Made by a program: the position numbers and the translations under genes
From: Nocardioides anomalus
GTDB lineage: Bacteria > Actinomycetota > Actinomycetes > Propionibacteriales > Nocardioidaceae
Direction of reading: 5' to 3'
DNA: 64,000 nt
Assembly (NCBI RefSeq): GCF_011046535.1
Contig: NZ_CP049257.1
Coordinates: 806,001-870,000, forward strand
Part shown: one piece after another, positions 1-8,576 of the stretch
Position numbering within the stretch: position 1 is the stretch's first letter
Layout: every line of letters begins with the position of its first letter
Notes under the pieces: model-generated
Database searches by the model: none
The model's input: the letters and a program-made list of their open reading frames with translations, nothing else
What the model was told of the DNA's origin: nothing

Positions 1-1
1 C

Positions 2-511
2 GGCGACAAGCTGGTGCCCGAGGTCGCCGGCGACGACGTCGAGCGTGAGCACGGCGAGGCGATCCGCGAGCGGTGGGAGCAGGAGTACGACGCGGTCATG
101 AGCGAGGTCCGGCTGCTGCCCGGGGCCAAGGAGCTGCTGGCCGGGCTCGACGAGCGCGGCGTCGACGTGGCGCTGGCCAGCTCGGCGATCCCGAAGCACG
201 CCGAGCACGGCTTCGACCTGCTCGACGCCCACGACCATGCCGACACCGCGACCACCGCCGAGGACGCCGAGGAGTCCAAGCCCGATCCGCAGCTGGTCGA
301 CATCGCCCTCGAGCGGCTCGGCCCCGACGCGGCCTGCATGATCGGCGACTCGGTGTGGGACGTCGAGGCGGCCCGGCGCGCCGGCGTCCCGGCGTACGGC
401 GTGCTGACCGGCGGGACCAGCCGCAGCGAGCTCGAGGAGGCCGGGGCGGTGCGGGTCTACCGCGACGCCGCCGAGCTGCTCGAGCACCTCGACGACTGGC
501 TGCCGTCGTGA
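2..511 (+). CDS. HAD-superfamily hydrolase (5' end outside window)
   Basis: The reading frame is open from the left edge, so the start and the N-terminal nucleophile motif (DxD) lie upstream. The visible 169 residues contain the later HAD motifs. A serine/threonine-type motif II sits in LASSAIPKH, the motif III lysine is in ESKPDP, and motif IV is the acidic GDSVWDVEAA. This matches phosphoglycolate phosphatase/beta-phosphoglucomutase-like HAD enzymes that dephosphorylate small metabolites in the cytoplasm. The substrate cannot be read from the sequence. The gene converges on the LLM oxidoreductase with only 13 bases between the stops and no obvious terminator hairpin. Confidence 0.85.
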   Translation, partial: GDKLVPEVAGDDVEREHGEAIRERWEQEYDAVMSEVRLLPGAKELLAGLDERGVDVALASSAIPKHAEHGFDLLDAHDHADTATTAEDAEESKPDPQLVDIALERLGPDAACMIGDSVWDVEAARRAGVPAYGVLTGGTSRSELEEAGAVRVYRDAAELLEHLDDWLPS

Positions 512-524
512 GCGGGCGCCGGGC

Positions 525-1472
525 TCAGCGCAGCCGGGGCAGCACGTCGCGGCCGTAGGCCTCGATCATGGCCACGTAGTTCGGCCCCATGTTGGCGACG
601 TACACCTCGTCGTACCCGGCGTCGACGTAGCTCCGTAGCTGCTCGACGTGCTGGTCGACGTCGTTGCCCGCCACGACGCTGTCGGAGACCGCGTCGCGGG
701 TGACCAGCTCGGCGGCCTGCATGAAGTGCTGCGGGGTGGGCAGCACCTGCGAGAGCTCGCCGGGCAGTCCGGAGTTGGCCCAGAGCCGGTAGGCGTGGTC
801 GACGCCCTCGTCACGCGTCTGGGCCCACGCGACCTTCACGCCGCCCTGCGCGGGCTTGCCGCCGGACTGGTCCTTGAAGCCCTGGACCAGCTCGGGGTCG
901 TCCTGGGTGCCGATGTAGCCGTCGCCGATGCGGGCCGCGACCTCGAGCGCCTTCGGGCCGAAAGCCGAGACGTAGATCGCCGGCGGCTCCTCGGGCCGGG
1001 TGTAGACGCGCGCGGTGTCGGTCTCGTAGTGCTTGCCGTCCCACGTCACCACCCCGCCCTGCCACAGCTCGCGGATCAGGTCGACGGCCTCCTCGAGCAT
1101 CTCGAGCCGGGTGTCGGCGGAGGGCCACACGTCGCCGAGGACGTGCTCGTTGAGCGCCTCACCGGTGCCGACCCCGAGCGTGAACCGCCCGCCGGTCTGC
1201 ACGGCCGCGGTGGCCGCGGCCTGGGCGATGACCGCCGGGTGGATGCGCACCGTCGGGCAGGTCACCGCCGTGGTGATGGGCAGCGACGTCGCCTGGGAGA
1301 GCGCGCCGATCATGCCCCAGACGAAGGCGCTCTGGCCCTGCTCGTCGTTCCAGGGGTGGAAGTGGTCGCTGATCCACAGCGCCTCGAACCCGGCCTGCTC
1401 GGCGGCGACCGCCTGCTCGACGATCTCGGACGGCGAGTACTCCTCGCAGGACAGGAAGTATCCGAAGCGCAT
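525..1472 (-). CDS. LLM-class F420-dependent oxidoreductase (TIGR03557/G6PDH-like family)
   Basis: The 315-residue product begins MRFGYFLSCEEYSP and has the luciferase-like monooxygenase TIM-barrel pattern. WISDHFHPW lies near residue 35, the glycine-rich TGGRFTLGVGTGEALNEH near residue 95, and YVSAFGPKALEVAARIGDGYI in the middle. These features are typical of F420-dependent glucose-6-phosphate dehydrogenase-like enzymes that move hydride between F420 and an organic substrate. The frame stays open 13 codons further upstream, but the ATG at 1472 gives the family's usual N-terminus. The substrate is unknown. A second LLM enzyme starts at the right edge of the window. Family assignment is firm; specificity is not. 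Confidence 0.85.
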   Translation of the reverse strand: MRFGYFLSCEEYSPSEIVEQAVAAEQAGFEALWISDHFHPWNDEQGQSAFVWGMIGALSQATSLPITTAVTCPTVRIHPAVIAQAAATAAVQTGGRFTLGVGTGEALNEHVLGDVWPSADTRLEMLEEAVDLIRELWQGGVVTWDGKHYETDTARVYTRPEEPPAIYVSAFGPKALEVAARIGDGYIGTQDDPELVQGFKDQSGGKPAQGGVKVAWAQTRDEGVDHAYRLWANSGLPGELSQVLPTPQHFMQAAELVTRDAVSDSVVAGNDVDQHVEQLRSYVDAGYDEVYVANMGPNYVAMIEAYGRDVLPRLR

Positions 1473-1578
1473 GGGTTCGGAGTACCCGCCGAGCGGTCCC
1501 TCACCGTTCACCCCCGTGGGTGGGGTGGGACCCCGGAGCGGCGGCTACCCGGTGGTCGAGACACCTCCAGGAGGTCAC

Positions 1579-2346
1579 ATGACTGCCGACATCGGCACAG
1601 GCACGACCACGGGAACGACCGCCGCCACCGGCGCCACCAGCGGCACCGGGAGCACCGACGGGGCGGCGGAGCGCACCCAGCAGACCGCGTCCACCTCGGC
1701 CGACGAGGGCAAGCACGTCGCGGGCCTCGCCGCCAGCGAGGCGAAGGGCGTCGCGGGGGAGGCGGCCCAGCAGGCCAAGGGCGTCGTGGACGACGCCGTC
1801 GGCCAGGTCCGCGGCCAGCTCGACGACCAGGGCCGCCAGCAGAAGGACAAGCTGGCCGGCACCCTGTCGACGTTCAGCGACGACCTCGGCCAGATGTCGG
1901 AGAACGCCTCGGGCCTCGCCGGCGACCTGGCCCGCGAGGTCTCCGACCGCGCCCGGTCCCTGGCCCAGCACCTCGAGGGCCGCGAGCCGACCGAGCTTCT
2001 CGACGACGTACGACGGTTCGCGCGTCAGCGTCCGGGCACGTTCCTGCTCGGCGCGCTGGCCGCCGGCGTGGTGGCGGGGCGGCTGCTGCGCGGCACCAAG
2101 GACGCGGTCGAGGCCGCCGAGGCGACCCCGGACGCCCACGGCAACCCGGGCACCACCCCTGGCACCAGCCCGCTCACCGACCCGCCGCGGGTCACCCCGG
2201 GCGCGCCCAACACGACGGACGTGGCGGCGAGCCACGGGCGCCCGACGATCGAGCCGGTCCCGCCCAGCGCGACGGGCTACTCCTCGCCGCCGCCCGGCAC
2301 CGGCCTGCCGTCGGCGCCCGACGCCCCCGGCGGGGTGACGCCGTGA
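1579..2346 (+). CDS. Helical Ala/Thr/Gly-rich hypothetical protein with one membrane segment
   Basis: A strong ribosome binding site (AGGAGGT) six bases before ATG 1579 fixes the start and gives 255 residues. The first ~35 residues are Thr/Gly/Ala-rich and low in complexity. A charged helical part follows (Lys/Gln/Asp heptad-like, about residues 40-140), reminiscent of YtxH/apolipoprotein-like helices. One hydrophobic segment (FLLGALAAGVVAGRLL, about 155-170) is followed by a Pro/Thr-rich tail. The stop overlaps the GTG of the DUF1469 gene (GTGA). Proteins of this sort often travel with DUF1469 and DUF3618 genes in actinobacteria and are thought to be envelope or stress proteins; no function is established here. 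Confidence 0.75.
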   Translation: MTADIGTGTTTGTTAATGATSGTGSTDGAAERTQQTASTSADEGKHVAGLAASEAKGVAGEAAQQAKGVVDDAVGQVRGQLDDQGRQQKDKLAGTLSTFSDDLGQMSENASGLAGDLAREVSDRARSLAQHLEGREPTELLDDVRRFARQRPGTFLLGALAAGVVAGRLLRGTKDAVEAAEATPDAHGNPGTTPGTSPLTDPPRVTPGAPNTTDVAASHGRPTIEPVPPSATGYSSPPPGTGLPSAPDAPGGVTP

Positions 2347-2747
2347 GCCACCCGCAGGAACCGCTCGGTGACGAGCGCAGCCTGGGCCAAGTCGTCAGTG
2401 ACCTGTCGACCGACCTCTCCACGCTGATGAAGCAGGAGGTCGAGCTGGCCAAGGTCGAGCTCAAGGAGGAGGTCGGCAAGGTCGGCAAGGGCGCCGGCAT
2501 GCTCGGCGGGGCCGGCGTGGCCGGCCACTTCGCGTTGCTGTTCCTCAGCCTCGCGCTCATGTTCCTCCTCGACGACTGGCTGCCGATCGAGATCGGCGCC
2601 CTCATCACCTTCGGCGTGTGGGCCGTCATCGCGGCGGTCCTCGCCCTCATCGGGCGCAGAGAGCTGCAGGCGGCCAACCCGCAGCTGCCCCAGACCCAGC
2701 AGACCATCAAGGAGGACGTGCAATGGGCCAGAGCACAGAAGAGCTGA
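2343..2747 (+). CDS. Phage-holin-family membrane protein (DUF1469, PF07332 type)
   Basis: The 134-residue protein has the typical DUF1469 layout. An amphipathic N-terminal helix (about residues 15-50, rich in KQEVELAKVELKEEV) is followed by two closely spaced membrane helices (about 55-80 and 85-108) and a short polar tail. The GTG start overlaps the previous stop by four bases, indicating translational coupling, and the 3' end overlaps the DUF3618 gene by 25 bases. Despite the family name, these are ordinary chromosomal membrane proteins in actinobacteria and no phage genes surround it. The role is unknown. Confidence 0.85.
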   Translation: MSHPQEPLGDERSLGQVVSDLSTDLSTLMKQEVELAKVELKEEVGKVGKGAGMLGGAGVAGHFALLFLSLALMFLLDDWLPIEIGALITFGVWAVIAAVLALIGRRELQAANPQLPQTQQTIKEDVQWARAQKS

Positions 2748-3298
2748 CCACCCAGATCGAGCAGACCCGGCAGCGCATGGCGGGCGACCTCGACACCCTG
2801 CAGGACCGCGTGAGCCCCTCGGCGATCGTGGAGCGGCGCAAGCAGGCCGCCCGCGACCGGGCCGGCTCGGTCCGGGACAAGGTGTTCGGGACGGCGCAGA
2901 GCGCCAGGGACTCGGTCACCTCGACCGCGTCGTCGGCGACCTCGAGCGCCACCGGGGCGCCCAGCGCCCTGGCCTCGTCCGCGACGGACCGCGTCGAGGG
3001 CGCACCGCTCGCCGCCGGGCTCGTCGCCTTCGGCGCCGGGCTGGTCATCGCCTCGCTGATCCCGGCCAGCCGGGCCGAGGCCGAGGCCGCCCACCAGGTG
3101 AGCGAGGCGGTCAAGGAGCACGGCCAGCCGCTGCTCGACGACGTGCGCTCGGCGGCCCAGGACGTCGCGCAGAACGTCAAGGAGAACGCCACCGAGGCGG
3201 CCCAGCAGGTCAAGGAGTCCGCGCAGGACTCCGCGCAGACCGTCGCGAACGAGGGCCAGTCCTCGGCGCAGTCGGTCCGCGACCAGGCCCAGGGCTGA
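2723..3298 (+). CDS. DUF3618 domain-containing protein
   Basis: The 191-residue product starts MGQSTEELTTQIEQTRQRM, the hallmark of DUF3618 (residues ~5-50, ending near DTLQDRVSPSAI). A Ser/Ala-rich stretch and one membrane segment (LAAGLVAFGAGLVIASLIP, about 95-113) follow. The C-terminal third is a long charged Ala/Gln/Lys/Asp helix with apolipoprotein-like repeats such as AQDVAQNVKENATEAAQQ. AAGGAGG upstream of ATG 2723 supports the start. It is the last gene of a coupled trio at 1579-3298 and is followed by a hairpin terminator. It is probably an envelope-associated protein; the mechanism is unknown. Confidence 0.85.
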   Translation: MGQSTEELTTQIEQTRQRMAGDLDTLQDRVSPSAIVERRKQAARDRAGSVRDKVFGTAQSARDSVTSTASSATSSATGAPSALASSATDRVEGAPLAAGLVAFGAGLVIASLIPASRAEAEAAHQVSEAVKEHGQPLLDDVRSAAQDVAQNVKENATEAAQQVKESAQDSAQTVANEGQSSAQSVRDQAQG

Positions 3299-3309
3299 CG
3301 CGCACCGTC

Positions 3310-3339
3310 CGCACTTCCACCCCCAGGGGTGGGGGTGCG
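3310..3339 (+). terminator. Hairpin terminator after the DUF3618 trio
   Basis: Outer arms CGCAC (3310-3314) and GTGCG (3335-3339) enclose CCACCC/GGGTGG arms, joined by two U.G pairs, with a four-base loop. There is no T-tract, as is common for actinobacterial terminators. It lies 11 bases after the stop and just before the dehydrogenase start. Confidence 0.55.
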
Positions 3340-3367
3340 GGCGGAGGGGCCCGGACACTGGCACCGC

Positions 3368-4555
3368 ATGCGAGCAGTGACGTGGCAGGGCGAGAAGGAC
3401 ATCCGTGTCGAGACGGTCCCGGACCCGACGATCCAGGAGCCGACCGACGTCCTGATCCGGGTGACCTCGACCGGGCTGTGCGGCTCCGACCTGCACCTGT
3501 ACGAGGTGCTCGGGCCGTTCATGGAGCCGGGCGACATCGTGGGCCACGAGCCGATGGGCGTCGTCGAGGCGGTGGGGTCAGCGGTCGAGCACCTCGACGT
3601 CGGTGACCGCGTGGTCATCCCCTTCAACGTCAGCTGCGGCCACTGCTGGATGTGCGAGCGCGGCCTGCAGAGCCAGTGCGAGACCACCCAGAACCGCGAC
3701 ACCGGGACCGGCGCGAGCCTGCTCGGCTACAGCAAGCTCTACGGCCAGGTGCCGGGCGGCCAGGCGGAGTACCTCCGCGTCCCGCACGGTGCCTACGGCG
3801 CCATCAAGGTGCCGAACGGCCCGCCCGACGACCGTTACGTCTACCTCAGCGACGTGCTGCCCACCGCGTGGCAGGCCGTGCGCTACGCCGACATCCCCGA
3901 CGGCGGCACGGTGCTCGTCCTCGGCGCCGGTCCGATCGGTGACATGGCCTCGCGGATCGCCATGCTCGAGGGCAAGCGCGCGATCGTCGCCGACCTGGTG
4001 CCCGAGCGGCTCCAGCGGGTGTCCGGTCGGGGCGCCGAGGCGGTCGACATCACGGCCCTCGGCGACAACAGTCTGGCCGACGCGGTGCGTGAGATGACCG
4101 ACGGACGCGGCGCCGATGCGGTCATCGAGGCCGTCGGCATGGAGGCGCACGGCTCCGGGGCCACCAAGCTGGCCCACAAGCTCGTCGGCCTGCTGCCCGA
4201 CAAGCTGGCCGAGCCGCTGATGATGAACGCCGGCATCGACCGGCTCGAGGCCCTGCTCTCGGCGTTCGACTCCGTGCGCCGCGGCGGCACCGTCTCCATC
4301 TCCGGGGTGTACGGCGGGTCGGCCGACCCGCTGCCGATGATGCAGATCTTCGACAAGCAGCTCCAGCTGCGCATGGGCCAGGCCAACGTCCGGCGCTGGA
4401 GCGACGACATCCTCGCGCTGCTCAACCAGGACGAGGACGTGCTGGGGGTGGAGGGTTTCGCCACCCACCACCTGTCCCTCGAGGAGGCGCCGCAGGCGTA
4501 CGAGACGTTCCAGAAGAAGGAGGACGGGGCCGTGAAGATCGTCTTCCGGCCGTGA
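3368..4555 (+). CDS. Zinc-dependent alcohol dehydrogenase (formaldehyde dehydrogenase/threonine dehydrogenase-like MDR)
   Basis: With ATG 3368 the protein is 395 residues. The catalytic zinc ligands are visible: Cys38 in GLCGSD and the His/Glu of VGHEPMG. The structural-zinc cysteines are CGHCWMC plus a fourth Cys in LQSQCE. The Rossmann fold is marked by GAGPIGDMASRIA, followed by an acidic residue (D of IVADLV) that favours NAD. The insertion after the nucleotide-binding half resembles glutathione-independent formaldehyde dehydrogenases. Its stop overlaps the next GTG, so it is translationally coupled to the glycosyltransferase run. It could oxidise a sugar or polyol alcohol in that pathway, but the substrate is unproven. 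Confidence 0.88.
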   Translation: MRAVTWQGEKDIRVETVPDPTIQEPTDVLIRVTSTGLCGSDLHLYEVLGPFMEPGDIVGHEPMGVVEAVGSAVEHLDVGDRVVIPFNVSCGHCWMCERGLQSQCETTQNRDTGTGASLLGYSKLYGQVPGGQAEYLRVPHGAYGAIKVPNGPPDDRYVYLSDVLPTAWQAVRYADIPDGGTVLVLGAGPIGDMASRIAMLEGKRAIVADLVPERLQRVSGRGAEAVDITALGDNSLADAVREMTDGRGADAVIEAVGMEAHGSGATKLAHKLVGLLPDKLAEPLMMNAGIDRLEALLSAFDSVRRGGTVSISGVYGGSADPLPMMQIFDKQLQLRMGQANVRRWSDDILALLNQDEDVLGVEGFATHHLSLEEAPQAYETFQKKEDGAVKIVFRP

Positions 4556-5667
4556 CCGCCCTCTCCGTCGCTCACGCGCGGCCCGAGGCGGCGACGCCCC
4601 TCGTGGTCGCCTCCATCCCGCAGAACCACGCCTACATCCGCCACCTCGGCCCCGAGGACGGCACCGGACCGCTGCGGCTCGCCGACCCCACGCCCGAGGG
4701 CGTCCGGTCCGGCGAGCAGCGCTGGTGGCCGCCGGTCATGCTCGGCCCGGACTGGGTGCGTGCGCACGACTTCGACCTGGCCCACCTGCACTTCGGCTTC
4801 GACGCCCGGCCGCCCGAGGAGCTGCAGGACTTCGTCGACGCCCTGCACGCGACCGGCCGACCGCTGGTGTTCACCGTCCACGACCTGCGCAACCCGCACC
4901 ACCCGACGCGGGCGCTGCACGACGAGCAGCTCGAGGTCCTGGTCCGGGGCGCCGACGCGCTGGTGACCCTGACCCGCGGCGCGGCGGCCGAGATCGCCCG
5001 CCGGTGGGGCCGTGAGGCCGTCGTCGTGCCGCACCCGCACGTCGTCGACTTCCGCACCATGCAGGTCGCGGCCGACGCGCGGGCGCGCCGGCGCAGCGGC
5101 CAGTTCCGCGTGGGCCTGCACGTCAAGAGCGTGCGGGCCAGCATGGACCCGCTCGCAGTGCTGCCGGTCCTGGCCGAGACCGTCGCCGGTCTGCCCGGCG
5201 CGGTCCTGCAGGTCAACGTGCACGCCGAGCTGCACGACCCGGCCGGTCGCAGCCACGACCCCGTCGTCGCCGCCGCGATCGACGTGGCCGCCGCCCACCG
5301 CCACGTCGACCTGCGGGTGCACGACTACCTCGCCGACGACCAGGCCTTCTACAGCTACCTCAACTCCCTCGACGTCTCGGTGCTGCCCTACCGCTTCGGC
5401 ACGCACTCGGGCTGGCTCGAGGCGTGCCGGGACCTCGGCACCACCGTGGTCGCCCCGACCTGCGGCTTCTACGCCGAGCAGGGCCCGGTGCTGACCTACG
5501 AGATGGACGAGGACCGCTTCGACCCGGCCTCGTTGCGCGACGCGGTCACCGCGGCGTACGACGCCCGCCCGCCGTTCGGTGCGACGGTGCCCGAGCGCCG
5601 CCGGCAGCGGGCCGAGATCGCGGCCGCACACGCCGAGGTCTACCGGTCGGTGACGGAACGGGTCTGA
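4552..5667 (+). CDS. GT-B glycosyltransferase-like protein
   Basis: The 371-residue protein has a two-Rossmann GT-B look. The first half contains LAHLHFGFDARPPEEL and the acceptor-side VFTVHDLRNPHHPT. A linker follows (VVVPHPHVVDF), and the second half has VGLHVKSVRA and the donor-side DVSVLPYRFGTHSGWLEACRD. That last stretch resembles the GT4 motif in which Glu binds the nucleotide sugar. The GTG start overlaps the dehydrogenase stop by four bases. It is divergent enough that the donor and acceptor cannot be named. It is followed after one base by a second GT4, so the two probably act in the same glycan or glycolipid pathway. Confidence 0.75.
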   Translation: MTALSVAHARPEAATPLVVASIPQNHAYIRHLGPEDGTGPLRLADPTPEGVRSGEQRWWPPVMLGPDWVRAHDFDLAHLHFGFDARPPEELQDFVDALHATGRPLVFTVHDLRNPHHPTRALHDEQLEVLVRGADALVTLTRGAAAEIARRWGREAVVVPHPHVVDFRTMQVAADARARRRSGQFRVGLHVKSVRASMDPLAVLPVLAETVAGLPGAVLQVNVHAELHDPAGRSHDPVVAAAIDVAAAHRHVDLRVHDYLADDQAFYSYLNSLDVSVLPYRFGTHSGWLEACRDLGTTVVAPTCGFYAEQGPVLTYEMDEDRFDPASLRDAVTAAYDARPPFGATVPERRRQRAEIAAAHAEVYRSVTERV

Positions 5668-5668
5668 C

Positions 5669-6724
5669 GTGCGCATCTGCGTCATCGCCTCCAGCCGCTT
5701 CCCCATCGCCGAGCCGTTCGCGGGAGGGCTCGAGGCCTGGACCCACGCGATGGTCTCCGAGCTCGACCGGCGCGGCCACGACGTGACCCTGTTCGCCGGC
5801 CCGGGCTCCGACCCCCGGCTGCCGGTGACCCGGCTCGAGGTGCCCGCCTTCGCGCCGAGCGCGGTCTCGCTGACCGACGTGAACTCGCCGAGTGAGCAGT
5901 GGATGCTCGAGCACCACGCCTACCTCGACCTGATGCTCGGGCTGCGGCACCAGCGCTTCGACCTTGTGCACAACACGAGCCTGCACCACCTGCCCGTGGC
6001 GATGGCCAAGAGCCTGGACGCCCCGGTCGTCACCACCCTGCACACCCCGCCGGTGCCGTGGCTGGAGTCCGCCGTGGCCCTGTCCGGCGGCGTCGGCCAC
6101 TTCGTGTCGGTCAGCGAGATGACCGCGCGGGCCTGGGCCCACGCCGTCTCCTCCACGGTGATCCACAACGGCGTCGACGTGACCGCCTTCGTGCCCGGTC
6201 CCGGCGGTGGACCGGCCGTCTGGTCGGGCCGGCTCACCCCGGAGAAGGCACCCCACCTGGCCATGGACGCCGCCCGGCTGGCCGGCGTCGAGCTGGTCCT
6301 CGCCGGACCGGTCTCCGACCCGGCGTACGTCGAGCGCGAGGTCCGCCCGCGCCTGGGCGACGGCATCTCCTACGCCGGGCACCTGTCGCGGCGTGAGCTC
6401 GTGGGTGTGCTCGGCCGGGCCTCGGTCGCCGTGGTCACGCCGCAGTGGGACGAGCCGTACGGCCTGGTGGCCGCCGAGGCGATGGCCTGCGGGACGCCGG
6501 TCGCGGCGTTCTCACGCGGCGCGCTGCCCGAGCTGGTCGACCCTCGCGTCGGCGCGCTGGCCCCCGACGCCGACGTGGCGGCGCTGGCCCGCGCGATCCT
6601 GGTCGCGGCCCGGTGCGAGCGCCGGGTCGTCCGCTCCTACGCCGAGCGGCACTGCTCGCTGCAGCGGATGGTCGACCGCTACGAGGGGCTCTACGACGCC
6701 GTCCTGGACCCGGTCGCCGCGTGA
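5669..6724 (+). CDS. Glycosyltransferase family 4 (GT-B)
   Basis: The 351 residues begin MRICVIASSRFPIAEPFAGGLEAW (GTG start), the classic GT4 opening in which a Gly-rich loop positions the acceptor. Further along are VHNTSLHHLP and HNGVDV, and the donor-binding signature QWDEPYGLVAAEAMACGTPV near residue 255, corresponding to EPFGLxxxEAMAxGxPV. The enzyme should transfer a sugar from a nucleotide donor at the cytoplasmic face. It sits between another GT4-like gene and a MurG-like gene, with the next start overlapping its stop (GTGA). The sugar and acceptor are unknown. Confidence 0.87.
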   Translation: MRICVIASSRFPIAEPFAGGLEAWTHAMVSELDRRGHDVTLFAGPGSDPRLPVTRLEVPAFAPSAVSLTDVNSPSEQWMLEHHAYLDLMLGLRHQRFDLVHNTSLHHLPVAMAKSLDAPVVTTLHTPPVPWLESAVALSGGVGHFVSVSEMTARAWAHAVSSTVIHNGVDVTAFVPGPGGGPAVWSGRLTPEKAPHLAMDAARLAGVELVLAGPVSDPAYVEREVRPRLGDGISYAGHLSRRELVGVLGRASVAVVTPQWDEPYGLVAAEAMACGTPVAAFSRGALPELVDPRVGALAPDADVAALARAILVAARCERRVVRSYAERHCSLQRMVDRYEGLYDAVLDPVAA

Positions 6725-7734
6725 TCGGCTACTACGTCCACCACGTGGGCCGCGGGCACCTGCACCGGGCCACGGCGATCGCGCAGGCGCTCGGCGAGCC
6801 GGTCACCGGCTTCTCCTCCCTCCCCGAGCCGCCCGACTGGCCGGGGCCGTGGATCCAGCTCGAGCGCGACGACGCCGACGAGGGCGCCGGGGACCTCGCC
6901 TCGACCGACCGCACCGCCGGCGACCGGTTGCACTGGGTGCCGCTGGGCCACCACGGGCTGCGCTCGCGGATGGCCGAGATCGCCGCGTGGATCCGCCACG
7001 TCGCCCCGCGGGTCTTCGTCGTCGACGTCTCCGTCGAGGTCGCGGTCCTGGTCCGGCTGCACGGCATCCCCGTCGTCACCGTCGCCGGCCCGGGGCACCG
7101 CGACGACCAGGCCCACCAGCTCGGCTACGACGTCTCCGACACCATCCTCGCCTGCTGGCCGGCGGGCGCCGCCGGCCTGCTCACCGGTGTCCGGCCGGGC
7201 GTCCTCGAGCGCCTGGTCCCGGTCGGTGGGCTCTCCCGGTTCCCGGTCGTCGAGCGCGGCGAGCGCCGTCCCGGACCTCCCCGGGTCGTGCTCATGTCCG
7301 GGGCCGGTGGTCGCGACCTGGACGCGCACCGCCTCGAGCTCGCCCAGAAGGAGACGCCGGACTGGGAGTGGACCGTGCTGGACGCCGAGCTGGGCACGTG
7401 GGTCGAGGACCCGTCCGGGCTGCTGGCCGACGCCGACGTCGCCATCACCCACGCCGGGCAGAACGCCGTGGCCGAGATCGCCGCCTCGCGCGTGCCCGCG
7501 GTCGTCGTACCCCAGGAGCGGCCGCACCGCGAGCAGCGGACCACCGGCGCCGTGCTGAGCCGCGGACCGTGGCCCGCCGTCGTCCTCGACGACTTCCCGG
7601 CGCACGGCTGGTCCGAGGTGCTGGAGCAGGCCCGTGGTCTCGACGGCGCCGCCTGGGCGCTGTGGTGCGACGGCGACGCTGCCCACCGGGCGGCGGACGT
7701 GGTCCGAACGGTCGGCGCGGGCGGGCAGCCGTGA
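6721..7734 (+). CDS. MurG-like GT-B glycosyltransferase (GT28 type)
   Basis: GTG 6721 overlaps the GT4 stop and gives 337 residues. The N-terminus (IGYYVHHVGRGHLHRATAIA) carries the GHxxR loop of MurG/GT28-like enzymes. The C-terminal domain has VLMSGAGGRD and the donor-binding THAGQNAVAEIAASRVPAVV followed by PQERPHREQ, matching the GT28 pattern HxGxxxxxE...PxxxVPxxxxHxxNQ. It probably transfers a hexosamine-like sugar from a nucleotide donor. This is not the cell-wall MurG, because no mur/fts genes surround it. The gene is coupled to the GT2 gene downstream. Confidence 0.8.
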   Translation: MIGYYVHHVGRGHLHRATAIAQALGEPVTGFSSLPEPPDWPGPWIQLERDDADEGAGDLASTDRTAGDRLHWVPLGHHGLRSRMAEIAAWIRHVAPRVFVVDVSVEVAVLVRLHGIPVVTVAGPGHRDDQAHQLGYDVSDTILACWPAGAAGLLTGVRPGVLERLVPVGGLSRFPVVERGERRPGPPRVVLMSGAGGRDLDAHRLELAQKETPDWEWTVLDAELGTWVEDPSGLLADADVAITHAGQNAVAEIAASRVPAVVVPQERPHREQRTTGAVLSRGPWPAVVLDDFPAHGWSEVLEQARGLDGAAWALWCDGDAAHRAADVVRTVGAGGQP

Positions 7735-8576
7735 GCCGGGTCGCCGTCGTCACCCTCGCCCACGGGCGCCACGAGCACCTCGCGGCACAGCACCGCTCAC
7801 TGGCCCGCGGCTCGCGCCGGCCCGACCGGTACGTCGTCGTGGCCATGGACGACCCGAGCATCGAGCCGACCGTCCGCGACGGGCTGCGCCGCGAGGTCGT
7901 CGCCGTGCCGCGCGAGCCGCTGGGCCTCCCGCTGGCCGCGGCCCGCAACGCCGGCGTGGCCCACGCGCTGGCCGGCGGCGCCGACACCGTCGTCCTGCTC
8001 GACGTGGACTGCCTGGCCGGTCCCGACCTCGTGGCGGCGTACGCCGCGGCGTGCGCCACCGAGCCCGCCACGGTGTGGAGCGGCGTGGTCACCTACCTGC
8101 CCGAGCCGCCGCCGGGCGGCTACGACCTCGCGCGGCTCGATGCCCTCGACGACCCGCACCCGGCCCGTCCCGACCCGGGACCCGGGCACGCGCTGTACGG
8201 CACCGACCCGGACCTGTTCTGGTCACTGTCCTTCGCCATGGCGGCCTCCGCGTGGGGGCACGCCGGCGGCTTCTGCGAGGACTACGTCGGCTACGGCGGG
8301 GAGGACACCGACTTCGGCCACGCCGTCGTGCGGTCCGGGCTCGAGCACGGCGTGCTCGGCGGCGCCCGCGCCTACCACCAGTGGCACCCGGTCTCCCGCC
8401 CGCCCGTCGAGCACCTCGACGACGTGCTGCGCAACGCCGCGCTGTTCCACGAGCGGTGGGGCCGCTGGCCGATGGAGGGCTGGCTCGCGGCCTTCGAGGA
8501 GCGGGGGCTGGCGGCCTTCCGCGACGGCCGCTGGGTGGCGACCGCCGATCCGATCCGGGTGCAGGAGGCGTCGTGA
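7731..8576 (+). CDS. Glycosyltransferase family 2 with a C-terminal GT7C-like domain
   Basis: The 281-residue GT-A protein opens with SRVAVVTLAHGRHEHL. It has LLDVDCLAGPDLV near residue 90 (a DxD metal/nucleotide-sugar motif) and GYGGEDTDFGHAVV near residue 185. The latter corresponds to the W/Y-GxGxEDxD signature of galactosyltransferase-7-like C-terminal domains. A His-rich acceptor loop (YHQWHPVS) follows. The GTG start overlaps the preceding stop. It is the last gene in the dehydrogenase-glycosyltransferase run and is followed by a 257-bp non-coding stretch. Donor and acceptor are unknown. Confidence 0.83.
   Translation: MSRVAVVTLAHGRHEHLAAQHRSLARGSRRPDRYVVVAMDDPSIEPTVRDGLRREVVAVPREPLGLPLAAARNAGVAHALAGGADTVVLLDVDCLAGPDLVAAYAAACATEPATVWSGVVTYLPEPPPGGYDLARLDALDDPHPARPDPGPGHALYGTDPDLFWSLSFAMAASAWGHAGGFCEDYVGYGGEDTDFGHAVVRSGLEHGVLGGARAYHQWHPVSRPPVEHLDDVLRNAALFHERWGRWPMEGWLAAFEERGLAAFRDGRWVATADPIRVQEAS

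Noticed and set aside
1505..1511. Single GTTCACC upstream of the 1579 gene as a PHO box
   Set aside because: No second unit at the 11-base period.
2343..2747. Prophage holin
   Set aside because: The DUF1469 family is named holin-like only by similarity. No lysin, capsid or integrase genes are near.
6721..7734. Cell-wall MurG
   Set aside because: It has the GT28 pattern but no mur/fts context and a divergent N-domain. It belongs to the glycosyltransferase run instead.
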